From: Kofleriaceae bacterium
Lineage (GTDB): Bacteria > Myxococcota_A > Polyangia > Haliangiales > Haliangiaceae
Length of the DNA stretch: 64,000 bases
Reading direction: 5' to 3'
NCBI GenBank assembly: GCA_018057825.1
Contig: JAGPCY010000002.1
Coordinates: forward strand, 62,001-126,000
The translations under genes were made by a program, and so were the position numbers. The notes under the pieces were generated by a model. It worked only from the letters and a program-made list of their open reading frames with translations. It was not told the origin of the DNA and did not search any database. This document shows positions 43,642 through 52,321 of this stretch, piece by piece. Positions within the stretch are counted from its first letter, which is position 1, and each line of letters begins with the position of its first letter.

Positions 43642-45696
43642 ATGCTCCGCTCCCGATACTCGATGATCGCGTCGGCCCTCCTGGCGTCGGCCTTCGGCAT
43701 GACCTCGGTCGCGCACGCCGCCGACGCGCCCTCCGCCCGCAGCCGGTTGCCGCTCACCTTCGAGGCCAACCGCGGCCACGAGCCGGCCGACGTCGACTTC
43801 AGCGTGCGCGGCGATGGCTACAAGCTGTGGCTGACGCGCTCGGAGGCCGTGCTCGCCGTCCGCGGCGCCACCGCCCCCGTGATCGTGCGCATGGGCGTCG
43901 CCGGCGTGGCCCCGACGGCGTCGGCCCGCGGCGAAGAGCGCCTGCCCGGCGTCGTCAATCACGTCGTGGGCGGCGACCCGCGGCAGTGGACGACCGCGCC
44001 GACCTTCGCGGCGGTCCGGTACCACGGCGTCTATCCCGGCATCGATCTCGTCTACTACGGCAACCAGCGCCAGCTCGAGTACGACTTCGTGGTCGCGCCC
44101 GGCGCCGATCCGGGCCAGATCGCGCTCGCCTTCACCGGCGCACAGCCGCGCCTCGCCCCCGACGGCAGCCTGGTGCTCACCCACGCCGAGGGCGAGCTGC
44201 GCTTCGCCAAGCCGATCCTGTACCAGCGCTTCCTCGGCCTCCGGTTGCCGGTCGCCGGTGGCTTCGTCGTCGACGGCGACCGCGTCACCTTCACGGTCGG
44301 TTCGTACGATCGCCACCGCCCGCTGGTGATCGATCCGATCCTCACCTACTCGACCTTCGTCGGCGGCACCGACAACGATCGCGGTGACGCCATCGCCGTC
44401 GACAACCAGGGCAACGCCTACGCCTGCGGCTACGCCTACTCGCTGGACTACCCGGTCGCGGTTCCAGCCCAGGCCGCCAACGCCGGCACCCAGGACGTGG
44501 TCGTCTCCAAGCTGAACGCCGCCGGCACCACGCTCCTGTACTCGACCTACCTGGGGGGCACCAACTACGACGATTGCACCGGCATCGCGCTGGCCGCCAA
44601 CGACGACGTGTTCATCACCGGGCGGACCAACTCGACCAACTTCCCGGTCACCGCAGGCGCCTACGACACGGTCCACAACGGCAACGACGACGGCTTCGTC
44701 ACGCGCCTCGACGCGCTGACGGGCTTGATCAACTGGTCGACCTTCGTCGGCGGCAGCAGCAACGATCAACCCATGGACCTCGCGATCGACACCCAGGGGC
44801 GCCCGGTGATCGTCGGCAAGACCCAGTCGAGCAACCACCCGACCTCGGCCGGGGCCTACGACACGACCTGGAACGGCGGGTCCTGGGACGCCTTCGTCAC
44901 GCGCCTGAGCGCCACCGGCGCGAGCCTCTCGTACTCGACCTTCCTCGGCACCTCGAGCACCGACTACGGCCACGGCGTCGTGCTGGCCGGGGACGAGGCC
45001 TACGTCACCGGCTACACGACCGGCAGCGCGTTCCCGACCACCGCGGGGGCCTACGACACCACGTTTAACGGTGGGACCGGAGACGTCTTCGTGTCCCGGT
45101 TCAACACCGGCGGCACGGCGCTCCTGTCCTCGACCTTCGTCGGCGGCAGCGGCAACGAGTCGGGCGAGGACGTGGCGCTCGGCAGCGGCGGCCACGTCTA
45201 CGTCACGGGCTGGACGTCGTCGACCAACTACCCGACCACCGCGGGCGCGGCGGACGTCACCGCCAACGGCGGCACCGACGTGCTGATCACCAAGCTGAAC
45301 GGCACGCTGGCGTCCCTGACCTACTCGACCTACGCCGGCGGCGCGAGCAACGACTACGGTCGCGGCGTCGCGGTCAACAGCGCCGGCGGCGCCATCGTCG
45401 TCGGCGATACCGCCTCAACGGGGTTCCCGTCGGTGTCGGCGACCCAGGTCGCCTACGGCGGCGGCGTGGGCGACGTCTTCTTGCTCCGAGTGCAGCCGAG
45501 CGGCGGGGGCTTCAACTTCTCGACCTTCCTCGGCGGCGCCGGCTCGGAGTTCGCCGGGGCGGTCGCCCTCGACAGCATCGGTGACGCCTACGTCATCGGG
45601 AGCGCGTACGACAACCTGTTCCCGACGGTCGTCGGCTCCTACGACGTGACGCACAACGGCGGCGCGGATCTGTTCGTGACCAAGTACGATATGTAA
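43642..45696 (+). CDS. SBBP-repeat beta-propeller surface protein
   Basis: A 684-residue protein with a GAAAGGA ribosome site. The signal peptide ends SVAHAAD. The N-terminal region (about 33-230) is the domain that usually precedes SBBP repeats (LTFEANRGHEPADVDFSVRG; YHGVYPGIDLVYYGNQRQLE). Seven SBBP repeats of about 60 residues follow. Each opens with a YSTFxGG-like strand, then DxxxGIAVDxxGNAYVTG-like, then a FPTTAGAYD-like loop. This should form a seven-bladed propeller. Such proteins are secreted or surface-bound; their ligands are unknown. Confidence 0.85.
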   Translation: MLRSRYSMIASALLASAFGMTSVAHAADAPSARSRLPLTFEANRGHEPADVDFSVRGDGYKLWLTRSEAVLAVRGATAPVIVRMGVAGVAPTASARGEERLPGVVNHVVGGDPRQWTTAPTFAAVRYHGVYPGIDLVYYGNQRQLEYDFVVAPGADPGQIALAFTGAQPRLAPDGSLVLTHAEGELRFAKPILYQRFLGLRLPVAGGFVVDGDRVTFTVGSYDRHRPLVIDPILTYSTFVGGTDNDRGDAIAVDNQGNAYACGYAYSLDYPVAVPAQAANAGTQDVVVSKLNAAGTTLLYSTYLGGTNYDDCTGIALAANDDVFITGRTNSTNFPVTAGAYDTVHNGNDDGFVTRLDALTGLINWSTFVGGSSNDQPMDLAIDTQGRPVIVGKTQSSNHPTSAGAYDTTWNGGSWDAFVTRLSATGASLSYSTFLGTSSTDYGHGVVLAGDEAYVTGYTTGSAFPTTAGAYDTTFNGGTGDVFVSRFNTGGTALLSSTFVGGSGNESGEDVALGSGGHVYVTGWTSSTNYPTTAGAADVTANGGTDVLITKLNGTLASLTYSTYAGGASNDYGRGVAVNSAGGAIVVGDTASTGFPSVSATQVAYGGGVGDVFLLRVQPSGGGFNFSTFLGGAGSEFAGAVALDSIGDAYVIGSAYDNLFPTVVGSYDVTHNGGADLFVTKYDM

Positions 45697-46044
45697 GGGC
45701 CCGCGAAAGAACAACTCAGCCGATCTCGCGGCCGATCCATCCCGGCTGGCGGCGTTGCTCGTCGGTTTCACACCGAGAGTGTGCGCCGCTCCTCGCGCCT
45801 TGCCATCCGGGCGCCTCGACCGCGATCTTCGACCGACTTGTTCACTCGCGGGCCCTGGGGCCCGCGAAAGGTCGGTCGCAGCTCGCGGTCGGTCCCCTGG
45901 GACCGTCGGCGCGCGGCGTGACGGGTCTCATGGGACCCGCGAGCCGCGATCCCGCGCAGCCTCGCGAGGTCGCGGCACGCGCTGCGCGGCACGGGCGCTG
46001 CACTCGGTCAGGTGGCTCGACCAACGCGAACCCGAGAGGCCCCC
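45697..46044. other. 348-bp intergenic region with hairpin array
   Basis: No gene fits here. The last 215 bases hold three perfect or near-perfect hairpins (45831-45940), described separately. The first 130 bases show nothing notable. Confidence 0.7.
45831..45940. repeat. Three tandem hairpins
   Basis: Hairpin 1: TCGCGGGCCC at 45846-45855 pairs with 45858-45867, a 10-bp perfect stem, with outer arms CGACCGAC (45831-45838) and GTCGGTCG (45871-45878). Hairpin 2: CGGTCCC at 45890-45896 pairs with GGGACCG at 45899-45905. Hairpin 3: CGGGTC at 45922-45927 pairs with GACCCG at 45934-45939. The stems resemble each other (GGGCCC, GGTCCC, GGGTC). Confidence 0.7.
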
Positions 46045-47352
46045 ATGCAGCGCACCGCCCTCTGCTCCTTGTTCCTCCTCGCCGCGACCCTCGTCGGATG
46101 CGTCGACGACCCCGCTCCCGCCGACGAGGGCGACCCGCCCGCGGCGCCGGTGGCCTCGACCTTCGGCGCCGAGGAGGCCTTTCCCGGACAGGTCGGCGTG
46201 CCGGTCACCGGCCTCATCGAGACCCCCGACGGTCCACGCGAGGTCACCTACTACGATCACGACGGCGTCCTGATCTTCGAGGGCGACATCCGGGTCCGCG
46301 CCGCCGAGCCGCGCAGCGGTCGCGCGCCCAGCGCCGGGCGCTCCGCCACCAGCTATCGCTGGCCCGGCGGCGTCGTGCCCTACGAGATCGATCCGGCGTT
46401 CAGCGCCACCCAGCGCGGGCAGATCATCGCGGCGCTCGACCACTGGATCGGCAACACGATCTATTGGTTCCGCCCGCGCGCCGGCGACACCGACTACGTC
46501 CGCTTCGTCGCGACGCCGGCCGGATGCTCCGCGGACGTGGGGCGGCAGGGTGGTCGCCAGGACATCATGCTCGGCCCGGGCTGCGACCGCGGCGCGGTGA
46601 TCCACGAGATCGGCCACGCGGTCGGGCTGTGGCACGAACAGTCGCGCGCTGATCGCGATGGGTTCGTGAGGATCCTCTGGGGCAACATCCGCCCCGGGAG
46701 GGAATTCAACTTCCAGACCTACGTCGCGCGCGGCGACGACGGCCAGGACATGTTCGACTACGACTACGGGTCGATCATGCACTACGCGCCCGACGCGTTC
46801 TCGGCCAACGACCTCCCGACGATCACCCGCGTCGATGGCCAGCCGCTGGTGGTGCAGCGCGAGCAGCTCTCGCCCGGGGACATCGCCGGCGCGACGCGGC
46901 TCCTGACCAAGAACGGCCCCGCCACCTTCAAGCTGGTCAACCTGCACAGCGGTCACTGCCTCGACGTCGCCGCGGCGAGCCGCAGCCCCAACGCCCTCAT
47001 CAATCAGTTCACCTGCCACGGCCTCGCCAACCAGCGCTGGTACCTCTACAGCATCCCGTGGGCCAACAAGTCGATCGTGATCAACGACTGGTCGGGGATG
47101 TGTCTCGACATCCCGGGCAACAGCACCGCCAACGGCGTCCAGGTCCAGCAGTTCCCCTGTCATGGCCGCTCGAACCAGCAGTTCGCGCAGCTCCCGGCGC
47201 CGGCCGGCAGCGGTCGCACCGACGTCGGTCTGCAGGTGCAGCACAGCGCGAAGTGCCTCGACGTCCCCGGGTGGGCCACCGCCAGCGGGACGCGCGTCAA
47301 CCAGTACACCTGTAACGGCGGCACCAACCAGCGCTGGCGCATGGTCTGGTGA
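46045..47352 (+). CDS. Secreted astacin-family zinc protease with ricin-B lectin domain
   Basis: A 435-residue protein. The leader ends LVGC, so it is probably a lipoprotein or cleaved there. A propeptide-like segment runs to about 105. The M12A astacin domain (about 108-290) has the full zinc motif HEIGHAVGLWHEQ (H187, H191, H197) and the Met-turn SIMHY (Met245, Tyr247). The C-terminal 130 residues form a ricin-B beta-trefoil with QRW-type repeats (NSTANGVQVQQFPCHGRSNQ; CNGGTNQRW). The protease would cut extracellular proteins while the lectin targets it to glycans, fitting predatory degradation. GAGAGG precedes the ATG. Confidence 0.9.
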   Translation: MQRTALCSLFLLAATLVGCVDDPAPADEGDPPAAPVASTFGAEEAFPGQVGVPVTGLIETPDGPREVTYYDHDGVLIFEGDIRVRAAEPRSGRAPSAGRSATSYRWPGGVVPYEIDPAFSATQRGQIIAALDHWIGNTIYWFRPRAGDTDYVRFVATPAGCSADVGRQGGRQDIMLGPGCDRGAVIHEIGHAVGLWHEQSRADRDGFVRILWGNIRPGREFNFQTYVARGDDGQDMFDYDYGSIMHYAPDAFSANDLPTITRVDGQPLVVQREQLSPGDIAGATRLLTKNGPATFKLVNLHSGHCLDVAAASRSPNALINQFTCHGLANQRWYLYSIPWANKSIVINDWSGMCLDIPGNSTANGVQVQQFPCHGRSNQQFAQLPAPAGSGRTDVGLQVQHSAKCLDVPGWATASGTRVNQYTCNGGTNQRWRMVW

Positions 47353-47504
47353 GGGCGGTCGGGCCGCCAGCGCCCCTCGCCGGTCCAGGACCTGACGGCA
47401 CCGGTGGAACTTCCCCGGGCGGCGCGACGGCGGGGCGACGATCGGCGGCGGTGCGCGCGGGCTCCGCGGTTCGCGCTCTGCAGGGCGGGCGGCACGCGAC
47501 GTGC

Positions 47505-47510
47505 TACCAG
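47505..47510 (+). promoter_or_regulatory. Possible -10 box
   Basis: TACCAG lies 8 bases before the ATG at 47519. It is a weak match to the leaderless pattern. Confidence 0.25.
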
Positions 47511-47518
47511 TGATCGTC

Positions 47519-48073
47519 ATGGGGCGCGCACTGATCCTCGGGTTGCTCGCGGTGGCGGGCGCCGCGATCCCAGAGGCCCGTGCCGAGACCCCCGCCGACC
47601 GTGCGGTCCGCGTGTCGTTCCGGGTCGACAGCGACGGTCGCGACAACCCGATCACCAACGAACTCGCATACCCCGAGCTGCACGTCGGCTACGCCCGACG
47701 GTTCGGGCCAGCGCTGTGGTGGCAGGTCGGCGCGGGACTCGGAGCGGTCGTCGGGGCGGAGACCTCGGGGAGCACGGCGCAACTCGGGGCCGGCGGCGCC
47801 GCGCGTACCGCCGGCGCGGTGTTCGTCGGCGCGCAGCTCGAGGTCGCTTGGTCCTCCAGTCGCTATGACTTCGACGACAGTCGGTGCACCACCCACGGCG
47901 TCCTCGGCCGCGCCACGGTCGAGCTCGGGCGCCGGGTGGGGTCGCGCGGCGCGGTGGTGGTATCCGGCGGGCTGCGGGCGCGCAAGATCGCCGCCCACGA
48001 CTGCGACGACGGCGGCCCGCGCGACGTGAATCTCGGCCCGGCGATCGGGATCAGCTACGAATGGCGCCGGTGA
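47519..48073 (+). CDS. Exported barrel-like protein of unknown function
   Basis: A 184-residue protein. I chose the ATG at 47519 over a GTG at 47501 because a signal peptide starts there and ends PEARAE. The mature part is a small beta-barrel candidate with amphipathic strands (VRVSFRVDS, LHVGYARRFGPALWWQVGAGLG, GAQLEVAWSSSRYDF, IGISYEW) and a terminal aromatic strand. There is no recognised family. Its 3' end faces a hexamer-repeat block. Confidence 0.5.
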   Translation: MGRALILGLLAVAGAAIPEARAETPADRAVRVSFRVDSDGRDNPITNELAYPELHVGYARRFGPALWWQVGAGLGAVVGAETSGSTAQLGAGGAARTAGAVFVGAQLEVAWSSSRYDFDDSRCTTHGVLGRATVELGRRVGSRGAVVVSGGLRARKIAAHDCDDGGPRDVNLGPAIGISYEWRR

Positions 48074-48097
48074 CCGGTGACGCTGGGCCGGACCGCC

Positions 48098-48222
48098 GAG
48101 ACCGAGGCCGAGACCGAGACCGAGACCGAGACTGAGACCGAGACCGAGACCGAGACCGAGACTGAGACCGAGGCCGAGACGGAGGCGGAGACCGAGGCCG
48201 AGACGGAGGCGGAGGCGGAGGC
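48098..48222. repeat. Hexanucleotide tandem repeat, convergent junction 3
   Basis: About 21 units of GAGACC, GAGGCC, GAGGCG or GAGACG lie between convergent genes ending at 48073 (+) and 48228 (-). It is the same family as the blocks at 12200 and 36775 but on the opposite strand. A few GAGACT variants occur. Confidence 0.95.
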
Positions 48223-48227
48223 GGCGC

Positions 48228-49526
48228 TCACCCCGCCCAGTCGTCGGGGAGCCGGGCGCGCAGGCGGGCCGCGAGCGTCCGTCGTTCGTCGAGCTCGTCG
48301 GTCAGATCGTCGTCGGCCCGGGCGTGGAGCACCTCGTCGAAGCTGAAGCCGATCGCGTCGGGCGCGCGCGGCGGCGGGCCCGGATCGCTGGCGCCGCGCC
48401 GCTGGGCGAGCTCGCTGGTGGTCGAGCGCAGCGCGGCCGCGAGGTACGCGTGGGACTCGCGTCGCTCTTCGGCCAGCGCGGCGGCCAGCTCGCGGTGGCA
48501 CCAGCGCTGATCGATCGCCGCCAGGAGCGCCGCCATCTCGAGTACGGCGATGGGCACGCTGCCGCGCAAGGCGCGGCGCACCAGCGGCAGCGCGCGCTCG
48601 GGCAGGCGCTCGAGGGCGAGGACGGCGAAGTCGGCGAGGAGCGGGTGGCCGCCGTAGCCGGCGGCGCGAGGCATGCCGGCCCAGGCGTCGAAGCGCTCGC
48701 GTACGAGCGCCGGCTCGGCGTCGCGCTCGAGCAGGTAGGCGCAGGCCTGGTACGGCGAGAACGGGTGATCGGTCGCGACGTCGGCGCGGCGCAGCACCTC
48801 GGCGACCTCCGCGGTCACATCGACGTCGGGCCGCGCGCGCAACAGCTCGATCGCGCGGCCCTCGTGCCAGTCCTTGCGGCCGAACAGCGGTCGACACAGC
48901 GCGAGGGCCTCGTCGGCCGTGGTCCCTTCCAGGGCCAGGGGCAGGAGATCGCCCGGGCGCTTCGACGCGTGGACCCGGGTCGACAACCACGCGCGGTGGT
49001 CCGCGACGTAGGCGGCGTCGCCCTCGGGCTCGATGAGCGCCAGCCAGCGCGCTTGGCCGTCGGCGGTGGCCAGCTCGGCGGCGACCTCGGCCGCGCGGGC
49101 CTCGAGCTCCGGCGCCAGCGTGAGCTGGTTCTCGTACGTGGTCGTGTAGCGCACCAGGCCGGCGGCCGCGAGCTCGCGGATCCCGTCGACGATCACCTCA
49201 GGCAGCGGGCGCCAGCGCCACAGGCGCGGCTCGGCCAGCCGAGTCGGCGAGGTCGCGACCGACGCCACGCGGGTCGCGAAGAACCAGACGTCGATCACTT
49301 CGCCGGTCTCGGTCAGGAAGTCGGCGTCGAGCAGCTCGCCGTCGGGGCCGCGCAGGCACAGGCCGATGCCGTGGCGGCGGTAGGTCCAGCCGGGATGCCC
49401 CGGCAGGTCGCCGTCATCGCTGTCGGTGTCGAGGGCCGCGGGCGCGACCGCGTGGTGCCAGCGCTGGCGCTCGCGCTGGAGCTGTAGCGCGACGACCAGC
49501 CAGCTCAGGTGCGGGGGGCCCCACAT
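48228..49526 (-). CDS. Helical-repeat protein of unknown function
   Basis: A 432-residue soluble protein. The ATG at 49526 is preceded by TACCAT and 6 bases, with GTGACC 17 bases further. The C-terminal 230 residues are Ala/Leu/Glu-rich antiparallel helices of HEAT or Armadillo type (DFAVLALERLPERALPLVRRAL; PIAVLEMAALLAAIDQRWCH). The N-terminal 130 residues include a winged-helix-like part (VIVDGIRELAAAGLVRYTTTYENQL). It has no signal peptide. Similar cytoplasmic proteins are common orphans in Myxococcota. No function can be given. Confidence 0.55.
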   Translation of the reverse strand: MWGPPHLSWLVVALQLQRERQRWHHAVAPAALDTDSDDGDLPGHPGWTYRRHGIGLCLRGPDGELLDADFLTETGEVIDVWFFATRVASVATSPTRLAEPRLWRWRPLPEVIVDGIRELAAAGLVRYTTTYENQLTLAPELEARAAEVAAELATADGQARWLALIEPEGDAAYVADHRAWLSTRVHASKRPGDLLPLALEGTTADEALALCRPLFGRKDWHEGRAIELLRARPDVDVTAEVAEVLRRADVATDHPFSPYQACAYLLERDAEPALVRERFDAWAGMPRAAGYGGHPLLADFAVLALERLPERALPLVRRALRGSVPIAVLEMAALLAAIDQRWCHRELAAALAEERRESHAYLAAALRSTTSELAQRRGASDPGPPPRAPDAIGFSFDEVLHARADDDLTDELDERRTLAARLRARLPDDWAG

Positions 49527-49532
49527 CGCGCG

Positions 49533-49561
49533 ATGGTACGGCCGATGGTGGTCGAGGTCAC
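49533..49561 (-). promoter_or_regulatory. Promoter with leaderless start
   Basis: On the minus strand GTGACC (49556-49561), a 17-base spacer and TACCAT (49533-49538) end 6 bases before the ATG at 49526. Confidence 0.6.
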
Positions 49562-49649
49562 CGGTCCGCGGCCTGGGTCCGAGCGATGACGGCGCTGGGG
49601 CCCCTTCGCCGCCGTCGGCTCGCCGCCGATCGTGGCATGATGGTCGGCT

Positions 49650-50099
49650 ATGAACCGAACCGTGCTCCTCGGCTCCTTCCTCCTCGCTCTCGGCGCCTGC
49701 GGCGGCAAGTCGGCCCCGGCCACCTCGGGCCCCGCGGCCACCGCCGCGATCGCCGAGGGCAACCACATGTGCCGCTTCATCATCGAGGGCCAGCCGTGGA
49801 ACGAGCACCGCTGCCAGGTCACCGGCGGCTCGCTCAACAAGCTCAGCGGCTGGGAGCAGTTCGACGCGTCGTTCGCCGTCAAGGGTGACCAGCTCGAGGT
49901 CCAGGGCAACGGCGGCTCCGACGCCGACCGCAGCACGCCGTTCTCGATGACGCTGACCCGCGACGGCGGCTCGTGGAAGGGCACCGTCGTGCCCGCCGGC
50001 CCGACCGAGTGGTGGCCGGCGAACGCGGTGTTCGAGATCGTCGACGCCACCGGCTACGGCGGCGACGCCTACGGCGGCGACAGCTACGGCGGCGAGTAG
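49650..50099 (+). CDS. Small lipoprotein with Gly-Tyr tail
   Basis: A 149-residue protein. The leader ends LALGAC. The core is a compact beta domain with one Cys pair (HMCRFIIEGQPW, HRCQVTGG). The last 17 residues repeat GYGGD/AYGGD/SYGGE, a flexible aromatic-glycine tail. There is no recognised family. A strong hairpin follows at 50103-50135. Confidence 0.6.
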   Translation: MNRTVLLGSFLLALGACGGKSAPATSGPAATAAIAEGNHMCRFIIEGQPWNEHRCQVTGGSLNKLSGWEQFDASFAVKGDQLEVQGNGGSDADRSTPFSMTLTRDGGSWKGTVVPAGPTEWWPANAVFEIVDATGYGGDAYGGDSYGGE

Positions 50100-50102
50100 C
50101 GC

Positions 50103-50135
50103 GGGCGCCTGTCCCCGGGGACACGAGGGGCGCCC
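50103..50135 (+). terminator. Strong terminator-like hairpin
   Basis: The perfect palindrome TGTCCCCGGGGACA (50110-50123) is flanked by the pairing arms GGGCGCC (50103-50109) and GGCGCCC (50129-50135). It starts 4 bases after the lipoprotein stop. Confidence 0.6.
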
Positions 50136-50197
50136 CCGCTGGCGCTCGCTCGCCGCGCGCGGTCGCGCGCGGCACGGCGGCTGCAATCGCTCGGTCC

Positions 50198-51457
50198 ATG
50201 CCGACCTCGACCGTTCGCGCCACCGCGCTCGTCGCGCTCCTCTTGGCCGCTGCGTGCACCGACCCGACCCTCGAACCCAGCGCCGACGCTCCCGGCGCCA
50301 CGGTGCCCGAAGCGCTCGAGGGCGTGCCGGCGACCGCGCCGCGCAACGTGGTGGCCATCGAGATCGGCGGGCAGCTCCGCACCGGCGTGCTCCTCGATCA
50401 CCGCCGCGCGCTGTTCGACGCCAGCCTGATCGCGACCGCGACCGTCGGCTCGTCCTTGACCGTGACCTATAACCCCCGTGGCCTGATCCAGACCCGCACC
50501 GGCCGCCACCTCGATCGCCACCCGTCCGATCCGCGCCTCGCGATCGTGCAAGTCGATCCGCCGTTCGTCAGCGCCCCGACCTTGATCCTCGCCGATCCGG
50601 CGGCGCCGGCGTCGACCAACACCGCGGTGTGCGTCGCCGCGACCTCGCCGACCAGCGCCATCGAGGCCCAGGGGACCTGGAGCTGCCTGCCCGGCAACCC
50701 GGTGCCGGTGGTGGTCCACGCGGCGGTGGGCCGCCGGTTCAGCGAGCACGACGTCGGCATCCCGTGCTTTCGCGGCGACGGCCAGCTCCTCGGGCTCCTG
50801 GCCGCGATGGCGGTCGACGGCCCGCCGCCGCCGTTCGTCGATGCCGCCGCCGGCGCCCCGCCAAGCCCACCCCCGCCCACGTCGGCCAACGCCTGGGTCA
50901 ACCCGAGCTATCCGGCGCGAGCGTGGATCGCCAACCTCGGCGAGCTGGCCCGGGTCCGCGCGCTGCGCGACGCCGGCAGCCTGCAGGTCGAGGGGCCGCT
51001 CAGCCTCGCGACCACCACCGTCACCGGCGCCGAGATGTGCTTCGACGTCCCGGGGGGTAGCGCGTCGCCGCAGACGCCGATCAATCAGTACCCGTGCCAC
51101 GGCGGCAAGGCCCAGCAGTTCTACCTCGAGTGGGATCTCGCCTTCTCGTCGTTCCGCATCTACTCGAACGCCAGCGGGCTGTGCCTGGACGTCGCGTCGG
51201 CGTCGACGGTGTCGGGCGCGGCGATCCAGCAATACGGCTGCACCAACCAGCCGAACCAGCGCTGGCGGTCCAGCAGCTCCCTCGGCAACTCCCTCGGGAA
51301 CTTCAAGCTGCGGGCCGACCACGCGACCGGGTTGTGCGCGTCGGCGTGGACTGGCCTCACCGCGACGACCCCCGGCCTGGCGATCACCGATCGCACCTGC
51401 GTCACGACCAACGACGCCCACCAGCGCTGGCACCGGATCGCGCGGACGCCGAGCTGA
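50198..51457 (+). CDS. Lipoprotein: catalytically dead trypsin-like domain plus ricin-B lectin
   Basis: A 419-residue protein. The lipobox is LLAAAC. Residues about 45-245 follow the order of a trypsin (S1) fold but lack the catalytic residues. GVLLDHRRALFDASL stands where G-x-L-hydrophobic...TAAHC would be. HPSDPRLAIVQVD keeps the Asp strand, and EHDVGIPCFRGDGQLLGLLA replaces GDSGGPL...G. The His and Ser are therefore absent. A ricin-B trefoil fills about 265-415 (CFDVPGGSASPQTPINQYPC; PNQRW; HQRWHRI). It is probably a glycan-binding pseudoprotease on the surface. The same lectin type occurs on the astacin protease at 46045. Confidence 0.65.
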   Translation: MPTSTVRATALVALLLAAACTDPTLEPSADAPGATVPEALEGVPATAPRNVVAIEIGGQLRTGVLLDHRRALFDASLIATATVGSSLTVTYNPRGLIQTRTGRHLDRHPSDPRLAIVQVDPPFVSAPTLILADPAAPASTNTAVCVAATSPTSAIEAQGTWSCLPGNPVPVVVHAAVGRRFSEHDVGIPCFRGDGQLLGLLAAMAVDGPPPPFVDAAAGAPPSPPPPTSANAWVNPSYPARAWIANLGELARVRALRDAGSLQVEGPLSLATTTVTGAEMCFDVPGGSASPQTPINQYPCHGGKAQQFYLEWDLAFSSFRIYSNASGLCLDVASASTVSGAAIQQYGCTNQPNQRWRSSSSLGNSLGNFKLRADHATGLCASAWTGLTATTPGLAITDRTCVTTNDAHQRWHRIARTPS

Positions 51458-51514
51458 CCCGACGCTGACCGAGCGCCGCGTAACCCTCGCCGGCGTCGCG
51501 GCGTCGCAGCGATC

Positions 51515-52273
51515 GTGGAGGTTCAGACCTCGCGCCCGCCGCGCCTGACCTCGTTCGGGCGCCCGCTCCACGCGCTGGTGGTCGGCGGTCGCGGCGGGAT
51601 CGGCGGCGCCCTGGTCGCCGCCCTGGCCGACGACCCGGCGGTGGCGAAGGTGATCGCCACGACCCGCGGGCCCAGCGCGCCGGCCGACACCGACCGCGTG
51701 ACCTGGCGGACCCTCGACCTCACCGACGAGGCCAGCATCATCGCCGCGCTGTCCGACCTCGAGGTGCTCGACCTGGTGATCGTCGCCACCGGGGTCCTCC
51801 ACGGCGACGGCCTCGCGCCCGAGAAGTCCTGGCGCATGCTCGAGGCCGCGGCGCTCGCGCGCGCCTTCGCGATCAACGCGATCGGACCGGCGCTGGTCGC
51901 CAAGCACGCGTTGCCTCGGCTGCCGCGGCGCGGTCGCGCGGTGTTCGCCGCGCTGTCGGCGCGCATCGGCAGCATCGCCGACAACCGCCTCGGCGGCTGG
52001 CACGCCTACCGGGCGTCGAAGGCGGCGCTCAACCAGCTCGTCCGCACCTTCAGCGTCGAGCTCGCGGGAACCCGCCCCGACGCGATCTGCGTCGCGCTCC
52101 ACCCCGGGACGGTGGCGACCGCGTTGTCGGCGCCGTTCCGCGGCCGGGTCGCCGCCGAGCGGCTGTTCTCGCCCGAGGTCGCCGCCGCGCACCTGCTGCG
52201 GGTGATCGATGGCCTCGCGCCCGCGGCCAGCGGCGCCCTCTTGGCGTGGGACGGCGCGGTCATCCCGCCGTGA
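51515..52273 (+). CDS. Short-chain dehydrogenase/reductase (C-factor-like)
   Basis: A 252-residue protein; the GTG at 51515 is used, but the exact start is uncertain. The NAD(P) motif is VVGGRGGIGGAL. The catalytic set is Ser in FAALSARIGSI and Tyr-x-x-x-Lys in HAYRASKAALNQL. The phrase DNRLGGWHAYRASK is typical of the subgroup annotated as C-factor/CsgA-like SDRs, which in many bacteria sit in light-induced operons with photolyase and folE. Here it is followed by SRPBCC, folE and BLUF genes. The substrate is unknown. Confidence 0.85.
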   Translation: MEVQTSRPPRLTSFGRPLHALVVGGRGGIGGALVAALADDPAVAKVIATTRGPSAPADTDRVTWRTLDLTDEASIIAALSDLEVLDLVIVATGVLHGDGLAPEKSWRMLEAAALARAFAINAIGPALVAKHALPRLPRRGRAVFAALSARIGSIADNRLGGWHAYRASKAALNQLVRTFSVELAGTRPDAICVALHPGTVATALSAPFRGRVAAERLFSPEVAAAHLLRVIDGLAPAASGALLAWDGAVIPP

Positions 52274-52321
52274 TCGGCACGGCGGCGTAACCGATCCGCG
52301 GGCGACGCGTCGAAGCACTCG

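Noticed and set aside
48077-48346. Frame encoding a Glu-Thr/Glu-Ala repeat protein
   Set aside because: It is just the hexamer repeat read in frame. It has no start context, and the same DNA family is intergenic at two other loci.
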